From: Volvox africanus | Taxonomy: Eukaryota > Chlorophyta > Chlorophyceae > Chlamydomonadales > Volvocaceae | Reading direction: 5' to 3' | Length of the DNA: 64,000 bases | Assembly (NCBI GenBank): GCA_030268105.1 | Contig: BSDZ01000021.1 | Span: 868,001 to 932,000, forward strand | Shown here: positions 1-13,500 of the stretch, piece after piece | Numbering within the stretch: the first letter of the stretch is position 1 | Layout of the letters: each line of letters opens with the position of its first letter | Notes under the pieces: generated by a model | Seen by the model: only the letters and a program-made list of their open reading frames with translations | The model's database searches: none | Told to the model about the DNA's origin: nothing | Position numbers and translations under genes: made by a program

Positions 1-3000
1 TCGGGGGCAATGGGAGCGCTGTTGCGCTTCGTGTCGCCCATCGTGGTGGCACCTACTGTGTGCATGGTGGGTGGATGATTGGTGGAATGCACGCATGATT
101 GGGGCGTAACGTGTATCGGTCCGGTATCGACCAATCATGCATGGTTACCGTAAATCATGCATGGTTACCGTAATACACATGACCATGTGTATTTATGGTT
201 GCAAGTACATGTGCAGGGACATGCGCGTGCACATATCGAATAAACGCAATTGTGCCCTGATGCTGTGGTATATGTAAATGCTAATTTAGGTGTTGCACTG
301 TCGGCGACTTGCCTGAATATATTTATGGGTGTTACACTGTGGGCGACTCGCCCTCCAAAGACGAGCACCGGGGGTCCTGACCGGACCGAGCCACAGCGCA
401 GGGGAGGAGCACGTGGCTTTGTCTGTCTGTCCTGCCACGTGCTCCCCCTCTCATTCGGGCCAGCAAACCTCAGAGGCTCTCGCCTGGCCACTAACAGAGC
501 ACTTAGGGCCACCAAGAAACCACCACCACCAAGAAATGTATGTATGTATTTTTGTGTTTGTGTATATACACATATGTAAGTGTAAGTCTATGTTTTTGCG
601 CAGGTTGGTCTGTCGCTGTACTCAGCTGGCTTCCCCGAAGTCACGGCCTGCGTGGAGCAGGGCCTCCTGTCCATCGTAGCAGTCATTATCTTCAGCCAGG
701 TGGGACGATGTACGTCACACAATACCGTACGGAAATGCAGCGTCCAGCGTCCAGCGTCCACCCATTCCTTCCGGCCCTGTGTCCACCATTGCCAGCTGCT
801 GAAACCAGTGGGGGTTTCAGCCCGAATAAGGTATTTGCTAATGCCGGCTAGAGCTGCCATCGTACAAAATCTAAATCGATGCACAGAGCTGACAACTCCA
901 TTTTAGTTCAAACCCAAACCAACATTCCCGCGCAGGTGCTGAAGAAGGTTGAGGTGCCGCTGCCGCGATGGCTCCTGCCATCCCGCTTCCCCCCTTTGCT
1001 GGGCGGCACGGACGCCTCGCCGTCATCACCCTTGGTTGATTTAGGCCGGACGTCGAGCAGCGGCCGGCGCCGTGGCGGCGGCGATGGTGGCAGCGTGCGC
1101 ATCTTTGAGCTCTTTCCGCTGCTTTGGAGCATACTGTTGAGCTGGGCAGTGGCGGGTGCGTTGTGTGGCTTTTTGGCTTCTTTGGTTTCCCTTTCACTAT
1201 GGAGGGTGTTCCTGCTTGTTGGATGTAGCGGATGCGGGTAATTAGGGGTGATCGCTCGTGAAGTGGGTGCAAGGCGGGAGTTAAAGACCTGAAGCCCTTC
1301 GCCCTCCCTGGTGCGGGAACCTGAAGGGGGCGTCTCCTTTGTTGGCCTTGGCAGGCATCCTAACGGCGGCGGGCGCGTATGACAATACCTCGCCTGAGCG
1401 CCAGGCGAGCTGCCGCACTGACAACATGCAGGCGGTCAACGTCGCTCCATGGTTATACGTTCCGTATCCGCTGCAATGGGGCATGCCCATCTTCCGCCCA
1501 GCGTCCATCATCACGATGCTGGCAGGCACGCTGGCGGCTATGATTGAGAGCGTGAGTGGGGCGATTCTCAAAGGTAACAAGAGCCAAGGATGAGCTCTCC
1601 AAGTCCCCGCTCTGTTTAGTTTCTGATTCCGAGGGTTTAGAATGGTCACGTGAAAGGGCGTAAATTGAACCCGAGTGCGTTTGGCGACAGGGAGTTAGAA
1701 GTTGTTCTAAGGGAAGTGAGTAGCTAGTAGCTAGTAGGGTTTGGATTCGGAGAAAAGTAGTGCGACCTAAGATGGTCATAGCGTGAAGGCCTAGAGAAAA
1801 ATTGCGCCAGCAGTTTCCCGCATGCGCCATATGGGGTCCCCACGACCGGTGTGGATAGCGCCGCATACCTACTGCTCTCTTAGCCTGCTGAGGTTTCCAC
1901 AAGCTGCCGCATCTATGACAGCCCATAGTGCGCCAGCCAAACACATTTCGGCGTGCGGTGTGACGTTGATGCGAGCACACTTGGGGGCTGAGCGCGGGGC
2001 TCCGGCTGCGCTACAGGGGCCCCAGAGGCTCTATGAACACGTTTGTAGACATGTTTGTGAACATGTTTCCCATGCAATTTTAGGCGTTGGGATGTTTGTT
2101 TTAGTCCGCAATGCACTGCTTCGTAAGGAACTGCTCGTTCAGCTGATGGTGCTTCCCGGTGCCGCAGACGGGTGATTACTACGCATGTGCGCGTATGTGC
2201 GGTGCGCCAGTGCCTCCGCCTTACGTCATTAGCCGTGGCATCGGGGCGGAGGGGATGGGCTGCTTCATGTGTGGGCTGTTCGGGACGGGCAACGGCACCA
2301 CTTCGTACGCCGAAAACATCGGAGCCATCGGTGAGTCGCCTTCTCATCACCGTCACCGTCACCGTCACCGTTCCTCCCAAGCCAACCCTTCCTTCTCTCC
2401 TACAGCCGCCGCCGCTGCAGCGAGTGCGGGATGGGTGTATCACGTGGATTAGATACGCCGCACGACGTCCAGAGCAAGGACGCCGAAGTCCCAGCAAGAT
2501 TTGATTACTATAATCAAGGGTGCATGGTGCATGGTAACACGAGGGAGGCAGCTGCAAGTGACATGTTGATGGGCTCAAGGGTCGAAGGGAGGGAAGGTAT
2601 GGCTGCAATGATTCTTGCAGACGACAATAATTAGACTTACGAAACGGTTTGCGCCATCGGCACCCGTTTGGAGGGTGCTGTGGCTGACTGACGGGAATAG
2701 CTGTGGACGTCATTAAGCACGATCTAAGCAACAGCGACCGAGGTCGCTCCCAGTGACATTTTCAGTGATGTTTTTGCCCTCCACTCTACCGCATGGTCAG
2801 GGCTCACTGGTGTGGGCAGCCGGCGAGTGGTCCAGGCGGGCGCCGCCATCATGCTGTTCTTGGCCATCTTTGGCAAGTTTGGGGGCATGTTCGCATCGCT
2901 GCCGCCCTCCATCGTATCAGGGCTGTTCTGCTGCGTCTTCGGACTTATAGCGGCGGTAGGTGGAGTGGGTGGTGCTTTGCCAAGCTGGGAGGTTGGGGCC

Positions 3001-4248
3001 TGGATTGGTGAGAGAGAAGGGCCGTGGCGCGAGGCTTCATGTCCCTGGCATCCCGTTGAGACGGACCCAGAGTCAATAAATCCATATTTTAGCCAGCAAC
3101 CTTCATTCTCTTATTTCATTCCACGCCCCGTTCCCAACCCCACCTGCTCCTCACGATTACCTTGGGTAAACCCTACGAATGCGCCCGCAGGTGGGTCTGA
3201 GTAACCTGCAGTTCACGGACCAAAATAGTAGCCGCAACCTTTTCATCGTTGGCTTCGCGATCTATATGTCCCTTTCAATACCGTATTATTTTGATTCGTA
3301 CACATCAGTACACGGCGGAATAGGCCCAATCGCGACTTCATCGCACGCGTTCAATGGTGAGCTTCTTGCGCATGCGGATGGACATGGTTATGAACCTGAG
3401 GAAGGAGCTATCAAACCCAATGTTGCCGCAAAGTGCCCAACAAAGTGCACAACAAAGGGGAAGAGTGCTTTTCACACTTGGAGCATTGCTTAGACCAGAC
3501 CTCGAAGTTGCGCCAGGGCCCTCTGGTCCCTGGCAACCCACGCCACTTCATTATGTAAGCATCAATCCCTGTACGGCCATGCGCGCAGACGTCCGTTCCC
3601 CCCGTTCCCCGATCGCCTCATGCCCGCTGCTTGGATTTTGGAAAGCATGTATTAAACTAAATAGCAATTGGTCTGGCATGCGCAGATATTGCCAACACGT
3701 TGTTTTCAACGCCAATGTGCGTGGCGCTCATATGTGCCTTCGTGCTTGATAATCTCGTCTCGGGAACGCCTACCGAGCGAGGACTAAAGCACTGGTCTGC
3801 GCTCGTGGGGACAGTGGAAACACACAAGCGTGCAGCAGCACGCCCTGACGACGGAGTAGCCGAAGACGCGGCCACAGACATGGATGTCCACAGTGTGACG
3901 CCCACAGGCGGTCCCTGCACCGGCGCTGGCGGTACATTAAGGGACGCTGGCGATTACAGCACTGACAGCGGCAGTGATGACGACGACCCGTCAATGGATC
4001 CGCGAAATGACGTCCGTATTAAGGCGGTGTATGATCTACCGCACTTTCTGCAACTGGTTAACGACCGGTACATCTTGCCGCGCCGTCGTGCGGCTCAATT
4101 GGGCCTGCGGCGGCTGAGCCGGGTGGTGCGGCAGCGGTGGCGCCGACTAGTGCGGCGGATGCTGGTGAGCTGTTTCCACGTCTGCTGTTCCTTACTGTCC
4201 CTTAATTTGTTGCCCATAGGATGCGACGGAAAGGCTTCGTGGATGTGA
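1..4248 (+). CDS. NAT/SLC23-family nucleobase-ascorbate transporter (5'-truncated by the window)
   Basis: Multi-spanning membrane transporter of the NCS2/NAT (SVCT-like) family, which moves nucleobases or ascorbate with a cation. Exons read as <1-66, 604-699, 936-1155, 1355-1551, 2168-2330, 2801-2955, 3191-3356 and 3686-4248, all with GT-AG borders and agreeing phases. Family blocks in order: [83 protein letters not shown], the NAT signature [18 protein letters not shown] (E-N-x-G-x4-T-G), and [14 protein letters not shown]. The first 100-200 residues lie before the window. A Gly/Ser/Arg-rich insertion sits before VRIF. The C-terminus is uncertain: either a stop at 4246-4248, or splicing at the GTGAGC donor at 4165 to an exon near 4.35-4.5 kb. 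The substrate cannot be deduced from sequence alone. Confidence 0.87.
133..172. repeat. 20-bp tandem duplication in transporter intron
   Basis: The unit AATCATGCATGGTTACCGTA occurs twice head to tail (133-152 and 153-172) inside the first visible intron of the NAT transporter gene. Probably a local duplication without function. Confidence 0.85.
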
Positions 4249-5479
4249 CTTAGACTCTTACCGTTAGGAAACGGCTGAATTTCAGCCACGGTTCTATACG
4301 GGATTAGCAGTCTCCAATGTCCTGTCCCGGTGCAATTTTCTGATCAGGCTTGCTGTGGCAGTTCTGCTGCGTGGATATTCCGGGGAGCACGGTGCGACAG
4401 AAGCGTGCGAGTCCCCACTTCAGCATCATCGTACGCCACCAGCGACGACGACGACGCAACCCTTCCCGGGACAGCCCCATACAGCAACTTCAAATAGGGG
4501 CCATCCATTTATCGGCGAGGAGGCAGGTACTAGATCGTTGCAAGGGGCTGTCCGTGGTGGCGGAAGCGTCACGTCAATCGGCAGCATTTTTCCAGGTGGC
4601 AGTGGCGTTACTGCCGGTGGAAGCATTGGTACGAATGGCTACGTTATGCCAAACAACAGTAAATCCTTGAAATAAGTAGCAAGGCTGTATGACGTAACAA
4701 AACCGCTGGGACGTTATCCCTGTCCAGTTGGACTCATCATTGTCGTGTATGCACTTCATCGTTTTGATATATTCAAGCCGTCTTCAGTCCTGCAAGCGTA
4801 TTCAGACCGCCTTTCGAATGCGAGCTCTGACACTTAAAAACAGACATACCGGCTTCTTGGACGTGCACGAGCACGTCTGCTTTCCACATTATATGTTCCA
4901 CTTAACGTCTGCGTGCAAACAATGCGTGCAAACACGGTGTTAACTAACGACAGTTACCCGCCGTAAGGGTATGACCAAGCTTCCGCAACAAACTTGCATC
5001 TACGCACCTCCAACGTGCCGCTGCACTAGAGTGCGAAACTGCGCCCGTGAGTGCTAAGTCACGGCCTTTCCCTAACCGTTTGCATGAGGATGGATCAGTC
5101 CATGTATGAAGTCTTCACCTCAAAGACCTATACACAAACAGTCACGTATGTGCAAGCCTGCATGCCCACCGGTAAAAGCTTTTGATACACGGTTTTGAAC
5201 TATTCCCAGCTTCCTGGAAGATACCAGTTGCCAGGGCCCCAGGGCCGCTCTAAAGGTCTACATGCACTCTCGATGGTCAAATCCGGCGCTTCACACCGCT
5301 TCAGGCCATTAAGTAGCGACATGAAGCCATTGAGGAAACCAAGAATTCAGAACACCTGATGCACCCTCGTACACCTGGAATGCGTCTGCGCGCCCTCGAG
5401 GCTGGGCTGTCAGGCCACAAGGCCGATGGGATGTGCGTTCCATCCAAGCCCGTGGATTGCATATCCAAGACTGCATATC
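4249..5479. other. Convergent intergenic region between transporter and Arf-GAP
   Basis: The two flanking genes end towards each other here. The first 400 bases contain three overlapping open frames (about 4350-4675), one of which could be an alternative last exon of the transporter joined from the donor at 4165. From about 4.7 to 5.48 kb I see no coding signal; it is presumably 3' UTR and spacer. Confidence 0.5.
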
Positions 5480-8400
5480 TTAGCCGTTCATGCGATTCAG
5501 ATCGCCCATGAGTCTGGATGCCATTCCTGTCAACTTTTTCGTTGCAGCCGCAGCCATCTGCTTCATCTGCTGCATATCCTGTTTCGCCTGCATTCCGGAA
5601 CATCAGCCATGGGCAGAACGTAGAAAGCGCTTTGGCATAAGGTATACCCCAAGCACGCCAACATGAGTCTTACTGAGCAAGATGCCCATTATCGTGGTTT
5701 GCAAGAAATGAAGCCACTGCTGCCCTTTCCAAAGCCCCACTTCTACCGACTTCCTGGTTCATCCGACCCACCTGGAATGACAGACGGTTCACAATATCTG
5801 CCGCTGAGATGTCCAGGTCGCCAGACGCGCCCGAACCGCGCGATTCTTCCCTCCCAAAATAATCCGCTGAGGAGATGGCCGCCGCATTCTGAAACTTGGA
5901 CAACCGCGCTTGACGCTCATACTCAGCCTCGGTATCCTGTTTCTGAAAGTCGCGACTGGAGATGGCCTTCGCGGTCGCCAGCTTTTTGAGCTGTGACGTA
6001 GAAAGACATAGGACACGACATGAGCGTCAGATCCAAGCGGATCGCTTCAATCACTGGCCCAGGCAAGAGCATCAGGACGCGAGCACAGAAAACCATTCAA
6101 TATCCATGCGAGTACACTGAACGTTGACATGTAATAATGATGCGCGCAGCTGGCTAGCCGCAAAGTTCATGCACGCTTTTAATGAGCAGTGGAAGACCAC
6201 TTTGACCGCCTTAAACTGAAACGCTTTTTGCTAGGACGCAAGATGCAGTCTGTGATCTGCAAGATGACCCCGTTAACATTCGCTAAGCACTTTCAAACCT
6301 TGAATGCCCGAGCTGACAAGGTATGGGGAGGGTAACCCCTTCAAAAACACACAGGAACAGGGACAACAATAGCCTCCCTTTAACTACCGGATATCTGTGT
6401 CCGCTTTCCCCCTCCGGAGCACCTTTTCATCCTGCACCGCCAGCTCTGGCTTAGCGGCAGGCGCAGCGCCGCCGCCGGAACGGTTTGCCGGCCTGGGTGC
6501 TGGGGCTGCGAAGAAGTCCGTGCCACTGCCGCCCCCAATGGTCAGGTGCCCATCCTTGCCGCGCTGGAGCCCCGGTGCGTCCTACAAAGCCAAGAGAAAA
6601 TGGCATCCAGGCGTCGGGTGACCTGCGTCCCTTCCGGGTGTGCCACTGTACATCCCATAATTCCGCCCAATCCCAACCGTGTAATCCAACAACTGATAAC
6701 CTCTAAACAAACAGGTCTACAACAGGTTAACAGCAACCATATTCATATACATCTGCCCCCCGACACGACTAAGGGTAGCTTACCGCCGTCAGAGTGTCGT
6801 ACGCAAAACGGGATCCAGCAGCAGCCCCGCTGGATGACGCCGCCGCTGCCGGCCCAGCAGCTCCTGGCTCTGGCTTCGCTGGTTCAGGCGCAGGTGCCTG
6901 CATAATGTTAACGCCCATGGAGTGGCTTAACACCGATGGTCAGACCGAGTGTTACCCATTCAAAAACCCCTCCATATGCATCAAATACACGGCGCTGGGA
7001 ACTGTGCACTGGCCGATGCGAGATGCAAATGCGGCAATGCATCCAGAAATGCATGCTTATGCAGCAAGGTTAAGATAAGCAAAGATGTGGCATCGTCAGC
7101 TGGTACCCAGTAGCCTGGCACTGCTCCGACAAAACTCGTGCTCAGCTTTGTATAATATGTGGATAATCCTCATCAAGCAATGTGTCACACCTGCGCGAAG
7201 ATTGACTCGTCGACCTTGCTCTCCAACTTCTTCACGCCCAGGCCGAGCTTTCCTACCGTCTTCTTGCCGCTAGCAACAGGGCGCGCTGTCAGTCATAAAA
7301 AGCAATAAACCGCCGTGCCACGACTTGTTACAAACAGAACTTGCAACCTTGGTCATTATTATCAACGTTGAAATATGCAGGGAGAGGGCTGCACACCGAC
7401 AGCAAAGCCTTAATGCCGCAGTCATGGCTACCTCAATTGCACAGAGCAAACAACCCTTATGGTCGTGTTGATTCATTAACATACTGACACAACCTCTAAC
7501 CCGCTTTCCGCATCCAGCGCTCATAACGCCGGTTACCTGTCGTGATCCGCAACAGAATTTAGAGCATAGGGCTATGACTTTCCAGATTTCGTACTGGAAG
7601 CACACGTCCTGGAACCATCCAGGATGCTAGTGCATGTTTCAAGGCATTCGCCCCCAAACGCCCGTTCCCCCCCCCCAAGCAATACTTGATGATCTGCGAT
7701 GCCCCTTTGCAGCCCCGTACACCCACGTTTAATAGTCGTCACTGGTTTCGGCACCGAGGGTTTTGCAGCTTCCGCCGCTGAAGCTTCCCCGCCCTCTTGG
7801 ACTTGCGCAGCGGGCTCCGAGGCCGCGGGCTCCGGCTCAATGTGTTTGAAGTCAGACAGCTCTCCTTGGTGGTCGGCGCGGTGGTGTCCATCCTTGTCGT
7901 GTTGGATGCTGTGCAACGATAAAGTCTGTCAGGTGCTGGGGTTATTGAGGGTTGGTACATGGCTGGGTAACATACCTTTGCTGCAAAACCTGGACCGTCG
8001 CCTTTTGTGCCTCCTTCTCCAGCAGCGCGCGGTACAACTGAGCAGCCCTCGACGTATACTGCAATACCCGTTCCAAACTTCGTTTCTGTTGGCCATTATG
8101 CAATGCCATGACGGTGACTGTTGAGACTGAGACTCACCTTCGCTTCAATCTTGTCCGATCCAACATCGTCCCAGCCGTGTTGTTTGAAGTATTGGCGTCC
8201 GCGCAAATTGCCACCTGCGGCCATCAACTGTTCAGGGGAAGGCAAAGTTACGATTACCAGTCCCGAATCAAGGACTGGAAACCGGACCGCCCACCTTCAG
8301 CTGCTCCTGCGTCCAGGAGTCCAGAGTTGTCGACCTGCCCATCAACAGCTGATCACATGATGCCGACCACTATGAACATAGTTGTGTTATTTTTTGAGGT

Positions 8401-8681
8401 CATACCTAACGAAACTGATGTGCACGCCCAAACTGCGATGGATTCCCGCACAGTTGAGGCAGATAAAGACTCCATAAGGAACCGATGCCCACGTAGGATT
8501 TTTGTTGGGGCAGTCAAAGCAAACCTACAGGCAGAGCCAAGCCAGCTATGTTATAGCAGAGGCCTTGTCGCATCTGCTGTTACACGACCGGGAACCTTGC
8601 AAGGATCACCTTATTTTCAGGCTTTGCCCTTAGTTTCTTAAACAAGTGATCACGTTCAAGTGCATCGTGCGCCATGGCCAT
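5480..8681 (-). CDS. Arf GTPase-activating protein, Glo3/ArfGAP2-3 type (complete, 11 exons, 422 aa)
   Basis: Stimulates GTP hydrolysis by Arf on Golgi/COPI membranes. Exons on the minus strand: 8681-8610, 8524-8406, 8334-8295, 8227-8138, 8058-7976, 7908-7723, 7269-7191, 6897-6784, 6581-6423, 5990-5772, 5587-5480. All borders are GT-AG with matching phases, giving 422 residues and a TAA stop. The N-terminal ArfGAP zinc finger is intact: CFDC, 16 residues, then CLNC, followed by the arginine-finger segment [15 protein letters not shown]. Next come [20 protein letters not shown] and [18 protein letters not shown]. The C-terminal half has the ArfGAP2/3-type features [35 protein letters not shown] and [13 protein letters not shown], and a helical tail. 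The start ATG at 8681 is followed by a second ATG at 8675. No defect is seen; the family assignment is firm. Confidence 0.93.
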
Positions 8682-9314
8682 AGTTCAAAGCCCAAAAGCT
8701 TTGCAGGGGCTTCTAGCCCCAAGAAGCAATCCTATGCGAGTTCTAAAACGTATATACACTGTCATACATGGGGTAAGGCATTGCGAAACATTGTGCGTAT
8801 TGATGCAGTTGTTGATTCTGAAGGCCAGTCATTCGGTTGTCGTGCAACAGGCGATTGAACGGCAATTGATCACAATGTTACAGGTGTTCCTTGTGATGAT
8901 CTGTACACGTTCACCGAGACAGACATTGACATGTCCATTTGGATATGACTTTCAAGCAACCCTATTGACTGTCAAAGCGATATGCAGTCCACCCGAAAGA
9001 CACCCGCGCGATCAGCAAGGCAAGAGATGCGTTCTGGCAGTCAGTTCATCCTAAAGGCCTTAGCCCAGGCTCGCGGGCTCAATTGTGGTATCACCTCCTT
9101 GAAGCTTCAACACACGGGGGGTGTCCGTCATCCGAGCTCGGTGCTGTGGTTCGCTGACCACGAGTCCGCGGAAGCACTTTATGCTGTGAATAGTTGGTAA
9201 TGCACAATTGATATGCAGTGCATGCACTGTAAAATTGGCGGGTGCAAATGGCCTGGGCCCGAAGCGGCTTATAACCGGTATGTCGTATGTCAGGGCGACA
9301 CAGAGAGCTGGCAG
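8682..9314. other. Region between the head-to-head Arf-GAP and TBC loci
   Basis: This about 630-bp stretch separates the Arf-GAP start codon (minus strand) from the first recognisable TBC exon (plus strand). It should hold the Arf-GAP promoter and 5' UTR. The N-terminal part of a TBC domain ought to lie upstream of 9315, but I cannot recognise the expected first TBC motif here. No clear TATA element was identified. Confidence 0.45.
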
Positions 9315-10578
9315 GAGACGGCATCCCACATCGCGAGGGGCGCTGTGCGGATACGAGACAAAACAAATATGCTGCGTGGTGATCGACGGGCCGATGGTAT
9401 TGCAAGCGTAAAGCATGTGCTAATCGCGTATGCTCTGCATGACTGTAACGTGGGCTGCTGCCAGGGCATGGCGGACCTTGCAGTCCCTTTCCTGGAGTTA
9501 TATCCTACAGATGATGATATGGTACGTGCCCCGAGGCCATGCAAGGCCGCCGCTGCCCCTGCGACAAACGTCAAACTTGGGGGGTCCCGTCTCGCAGGCT
9601 TTTACTGTCTGTCGCGCGTTTATGGCGAGAGTGTGGGAGAACTTCCTCCCTGGGATGCTCGGAATTCAACGCCAACTGTAGCAGTTAGGAAGTGCACTTG
9701 TTCAGGTCGATGTTGAACTGCACAGGTACGTTGGATAGGCAGCACTTTGCTTCCCTGGCTGATTCCAGGCGGCAGACCAGGTAATTCGGATGCAATCATG
9801 GATGAGCCGTATGGCCAAGGATGGAGCTTGACAATGTCATGCAGGATGACGAAGGGCTTAGTGAGCTTACCCTATCTCTTGAGCAACGGCGGGGCGAAGC
9901 CGCGCGTGAGGAGGTTCAACAGCAGCCGCTGGCTGCGGCCGCAGCGATAGAAGCCACCGTTGCTGGCACTCCTGCTATGCGTGTGTGTCTTAGCGTGTAC
10001 GTCGTGGCGGCTACATTACGTCGGGAGCGGAAGGCCCTGCTTGCATGCGGCTCAATGGAGGAGGTTTTGCAGGTGGCCATGATGAAAACCATCCATTGTT
10101 AGGAATGAACGAACAATGACTATCAAAGTGAGTCAACACGCCAACAGCTTATTCCTTGCTCTCCTGAGCAACTGGGAATCGTCTGCCGCCACTGCCGCCA
10201 CTGCCGCCACTGCCGCCACCGCCGCCACCGCCTGCCATCGCCGCAGTTTGTCAATCAATTTCTTTCCTGGACGATGTGATTGACCTGGTTCATGATCCGG
10301 AGCATATGTACAAGAAGTGCGAGGGCAGCAACAGGGAGCAGCAGCAACGTGGAGTCGCAGCGCTCAGCGATCACGGCAACCTGTGTATACTCTCTAATTG
10401 CTTTCGGTCCCAGCTGCGGCAGCCGCAAGATACTACCGCGGGACCCGAAGGGACCCCAGATGCAAGAATGGTAAGACAGTTGTCAAGAGCTGAGCGCTCA
10501 CGGAGAGTTTGGTTACGCCGGAGAAGCACATTAGCAGGAAGTACTCGTTCGGGTTTTGCAAGGTCAGATTACAAGTAA
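9315..10578 (+). pseudogene. TBC-domain (Rab-GAP, TBC1D15/17-like) gene with an in-frame stop
   Basis: TBC proteins are GTPase-activating proteins for Rab GTPases. The exon 9315-9521 encodes a good TBC core: VKHVLIAYALHDCNVGCCQG followed by MADLAVPFLELYP. The exon 9598-9725 continues AFTVCRAFMARVWENFLPGM, then ILGIQRQL-like residues and a TAG at 9679-9681 where family members continue. After the TAG the same frame carries on with QLGSALVQVDVELHR, as expected for the family. Further on, ELDNVMQ, CLSVYVVAATLRRERKALL (about 9.98-10.05 kb) and FLDDVIDLVHDPEHMYKK (about 10.27 kb) fit the end of a TBC domain, but phases between pieces do not agree and the conserved FxFRWLLxxFKRE block is not intact. 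I therefore call it a decaying gene. An unrecognised intron or a sequencing error could rescue part of it. Confidence 0.55.
10183..10236. repeat. Nonanucleotide repeat (CTGCCGCCA)
   Basis: Four perfect copies of the 9-mer CTGCCGCCA are followed by two degenerate copies. The repeat lies between the last two TBC-like exons, presumably in an intron. Confidence 0.85.
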
Positions 10579-13500
10579 CAGCACTGCTGAGTGTGGAATA
10601 GAGTGCATGGTAAGTCGGGATTGAAAGACAATGACTGCCAGCTATTGTTGATTTTCCGCCAGTTGATTTGCCTTGCACGTGATACTGTCCACCTTCGCTG
10701 GTAATATGCCCGGGTGTTAACGCGCTTGCACGAGAAGATGCCAGCCCACTGCCGTACGCCTTGTGCAATGGATGGATTTGGAGAATTGCATAAGGTACCG
10801 CGGAGCTGCCAATTGCTTTCGCAGGCAGTCGACGACATTTAAGCTGGACGGTCAGATCATTATCTTGCGCAATCACTATGGCGATGCTGTTCCGGCTCCT
10901 TCCCTTCTCAGAATATATTGAGTTCCTATACGTGCTATTGTGTTTGCCCTGCAATAGCGTCATCTCCGCTGCCTGCAAGGGTGCAACGCATATCTGCGGA
11001 CGGCCGCGCCAGAAGCTCCCCAAAGGAAGACCGATATAAAAGGATGAGGAAAGGCCTGTAACAGTCCTGATGGCCATTTACTGCGTGGAGATGGTCATAA
11101 ACGGCATCAGCACGGCTGCTGCTACTGCTGTTGTTGCTGCTGGTGGTGAGCAGGCCCTGGTAGAAATGCAATATCACCAAGGAGCAATCCCTCTGCGCCG
11201 AATTGTCCCCTTTGGCAGGATTTAGCATGCGAATGGGCCGTCCATAACACCTGCTTCCTAAAGTGCCGATTTCTCTAGTCCAGGATCAATTCTGAATCTC
11301 ACTAGTTGTATGCCGAGTCCAGCGTGGTGTATCCCTGTGGCCAAGATGCATTGACATGCTATAGTCGAGGTTCCTCCGGCTAAGTTGTAACCTGCTTACC
11401 GGAAGCGATGCGCATATGTGCTCAACCCCAGCTCTCCTTGTTTGCGGATGTAAAAATCGAAAGGAGGAGCTTTCCTGCCTTACCTGATGTCCATGCCCAC
11501 CCACCACCGCTTTCCCCATGCTTCCGTCCTCGCACCTCCAACATATCTACCCTGCGCGGTATCCAGGATCCGGCTCAACCTCTTGCAGCTAGGCCACTGT
11601 GCAGGATCAAAGCCAGGGCTGCCGGGCCACCCAGTCGGAACGCAGAAGCGCCACGGCTCTCCAGGAAATCGTTTGCACTGTCGATAACTGGAGCGCTCAA
11701 GGCTTTAAGGCGATGGTTGGCGACGTGAGTCGGCCTTTCCCGTGTACCCGCCTGGATCCTATGCAGGCCGCTCTAGACATGGCTGTAACGTTGTAGTGTG
11801 CTGGACTGTCATTAATGTAATGGGCTTTATTTCCCCTGGAACCCAGATCGAATGTTATCTGAGTGGCTTTTACCCGTCACTGTCACCGCCAAAGCCAGAG
11901 GTGGAACGCCGAGCAAGTGGACCGCTCAAGACCAACATGAGGGCCCTGAATGATTGGAGGACCTAAGGCATTATCAAAAGACCATTCAGGAAGGGGTAAC
12001 CAAACGTTGACACGTCTACTAGCTGGCTGCAGCCGGGAATGATGGATGTTGGTCGAGCTGGTCTAAATCCATATGTTCTTATCGACCACGATGGCTAATA
12101 AACAATTTCCCCCTCTACCCCTGTTAAGGAGCACCAGGTAAGCCTTTCTCCTAGTAGGGACGATCCAAGCAATACACACGCACTGCAATTGAAAGGCCGG
12201 TGAGAGGTAGACAAAGAATACCAGCAGATTGCTGGTGACGTGATGGTGAAGTCTTCCCGCCCATTGCACTGGGGCTAGTGCACGGCAACCCGACCCCATG
12301 TCAGGCAAGCTATTTCCAGACCTGCATATATCCAAGTTGGTTGCGATTGTCATGACGGATCGGCCATCTAGGAAGGCGCGGAAAGGCGCGGAGGCACGGA
12401 TATCGTGCATACGGGCACGCGAACGGACACGGGTCCTTAATCAATTACGATTGTTCGATTACTGACGAAATTTATTTGCTGCTGAACAGCCTAGACCGAG
12501 CACTGCATCTTGTGTTGCTGTCAAAACGCTACAATATCCCTTACTGCTAATCCTCTGCGAACCCATGCCGCCATCCTCACGTGCTATTTAAAAAGACTAC
12601 TATATTGTATCTTGATTGATCTCTATGCCGTTTATCTACCTGGGAAGGTGACGGCGGGTTAGGCGAGGACGGACATAAATGTACCTTTCCGTGCGGACGG
12701 TTGTAACACGATCAAGTCTGTGCAACAATTTACGTGCATGAAGACATGGCCCATTACTTATTTGCAGATGAATTTAATAATGTAGGGGACCGTTACGCGA
12801 GTATGCTTCATAACTATTACGGGTAGCCTTACGAAACGTCACGTGGCAACGACAATAGCAACTCATGAAATGTTGCTTAAATAATTGACGCTTAAGATCA
12901 AACTATTTCATGCCGTGAGGCAAGTCATCTACAGCAGTGATTGGCAGTTTGTCGTTATCATAGGGCTCGGCTCCCCCGGCCGCATGCTGAATTACGCTGG
13001 CTGAACGCACCTGAATTTATTCATCCGAATGTTCCCACCTCTTCAATTGAGATAGACCATGGAAACTGCCTTGACATCTTAACATAGGCCCCAGAAATGC
13101 AATCTTTCATGGTCATATCATAGCAGATAATTATCTTTAAGCAATTAACGTTTGACGTGGCGCAGCTTGTCCAGGGGCTTGTTGCTTCCGGCTGATTAAC
13201 AGAACTACCAATTTGTAGACCCTTACGTGACAGAGCAACACCCTACGCATTATACCCCATAATAATCTCTTCAAATTATTATTTAAGATGAAGCCTTGAT
13301 TTCTCGAACGCATAATCCAATCAAAGTGTAAGACCTGTGCGTGTACCAACGTGTAACTGAGTAGGACTGGATGTACTGCTGCCCCGAGGGGAAGAGAAGT
13401 CGAGTCACAATTAATAGCATGGAGTTAATAAAATAGTCTACTCACTTTACTATGGAATATATGGCTGCTTGGGAATTGTGTTCCGCATGCAGCTTCCATC

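Noticed and set aside
3686..4672. Choosing one C-terminal splice form for the transporter
   Set aside because: Three downstream frames are possible after the donor at 4165 and none has a distinguishing motif, so the first in-frame stop was used and the ambiguity stated.
10433..11077. 214-codon minus-strand open frame
   Set aside because: No recognised motif; it overlaps plus-strand TBC-like sequence and may be a chance frame.
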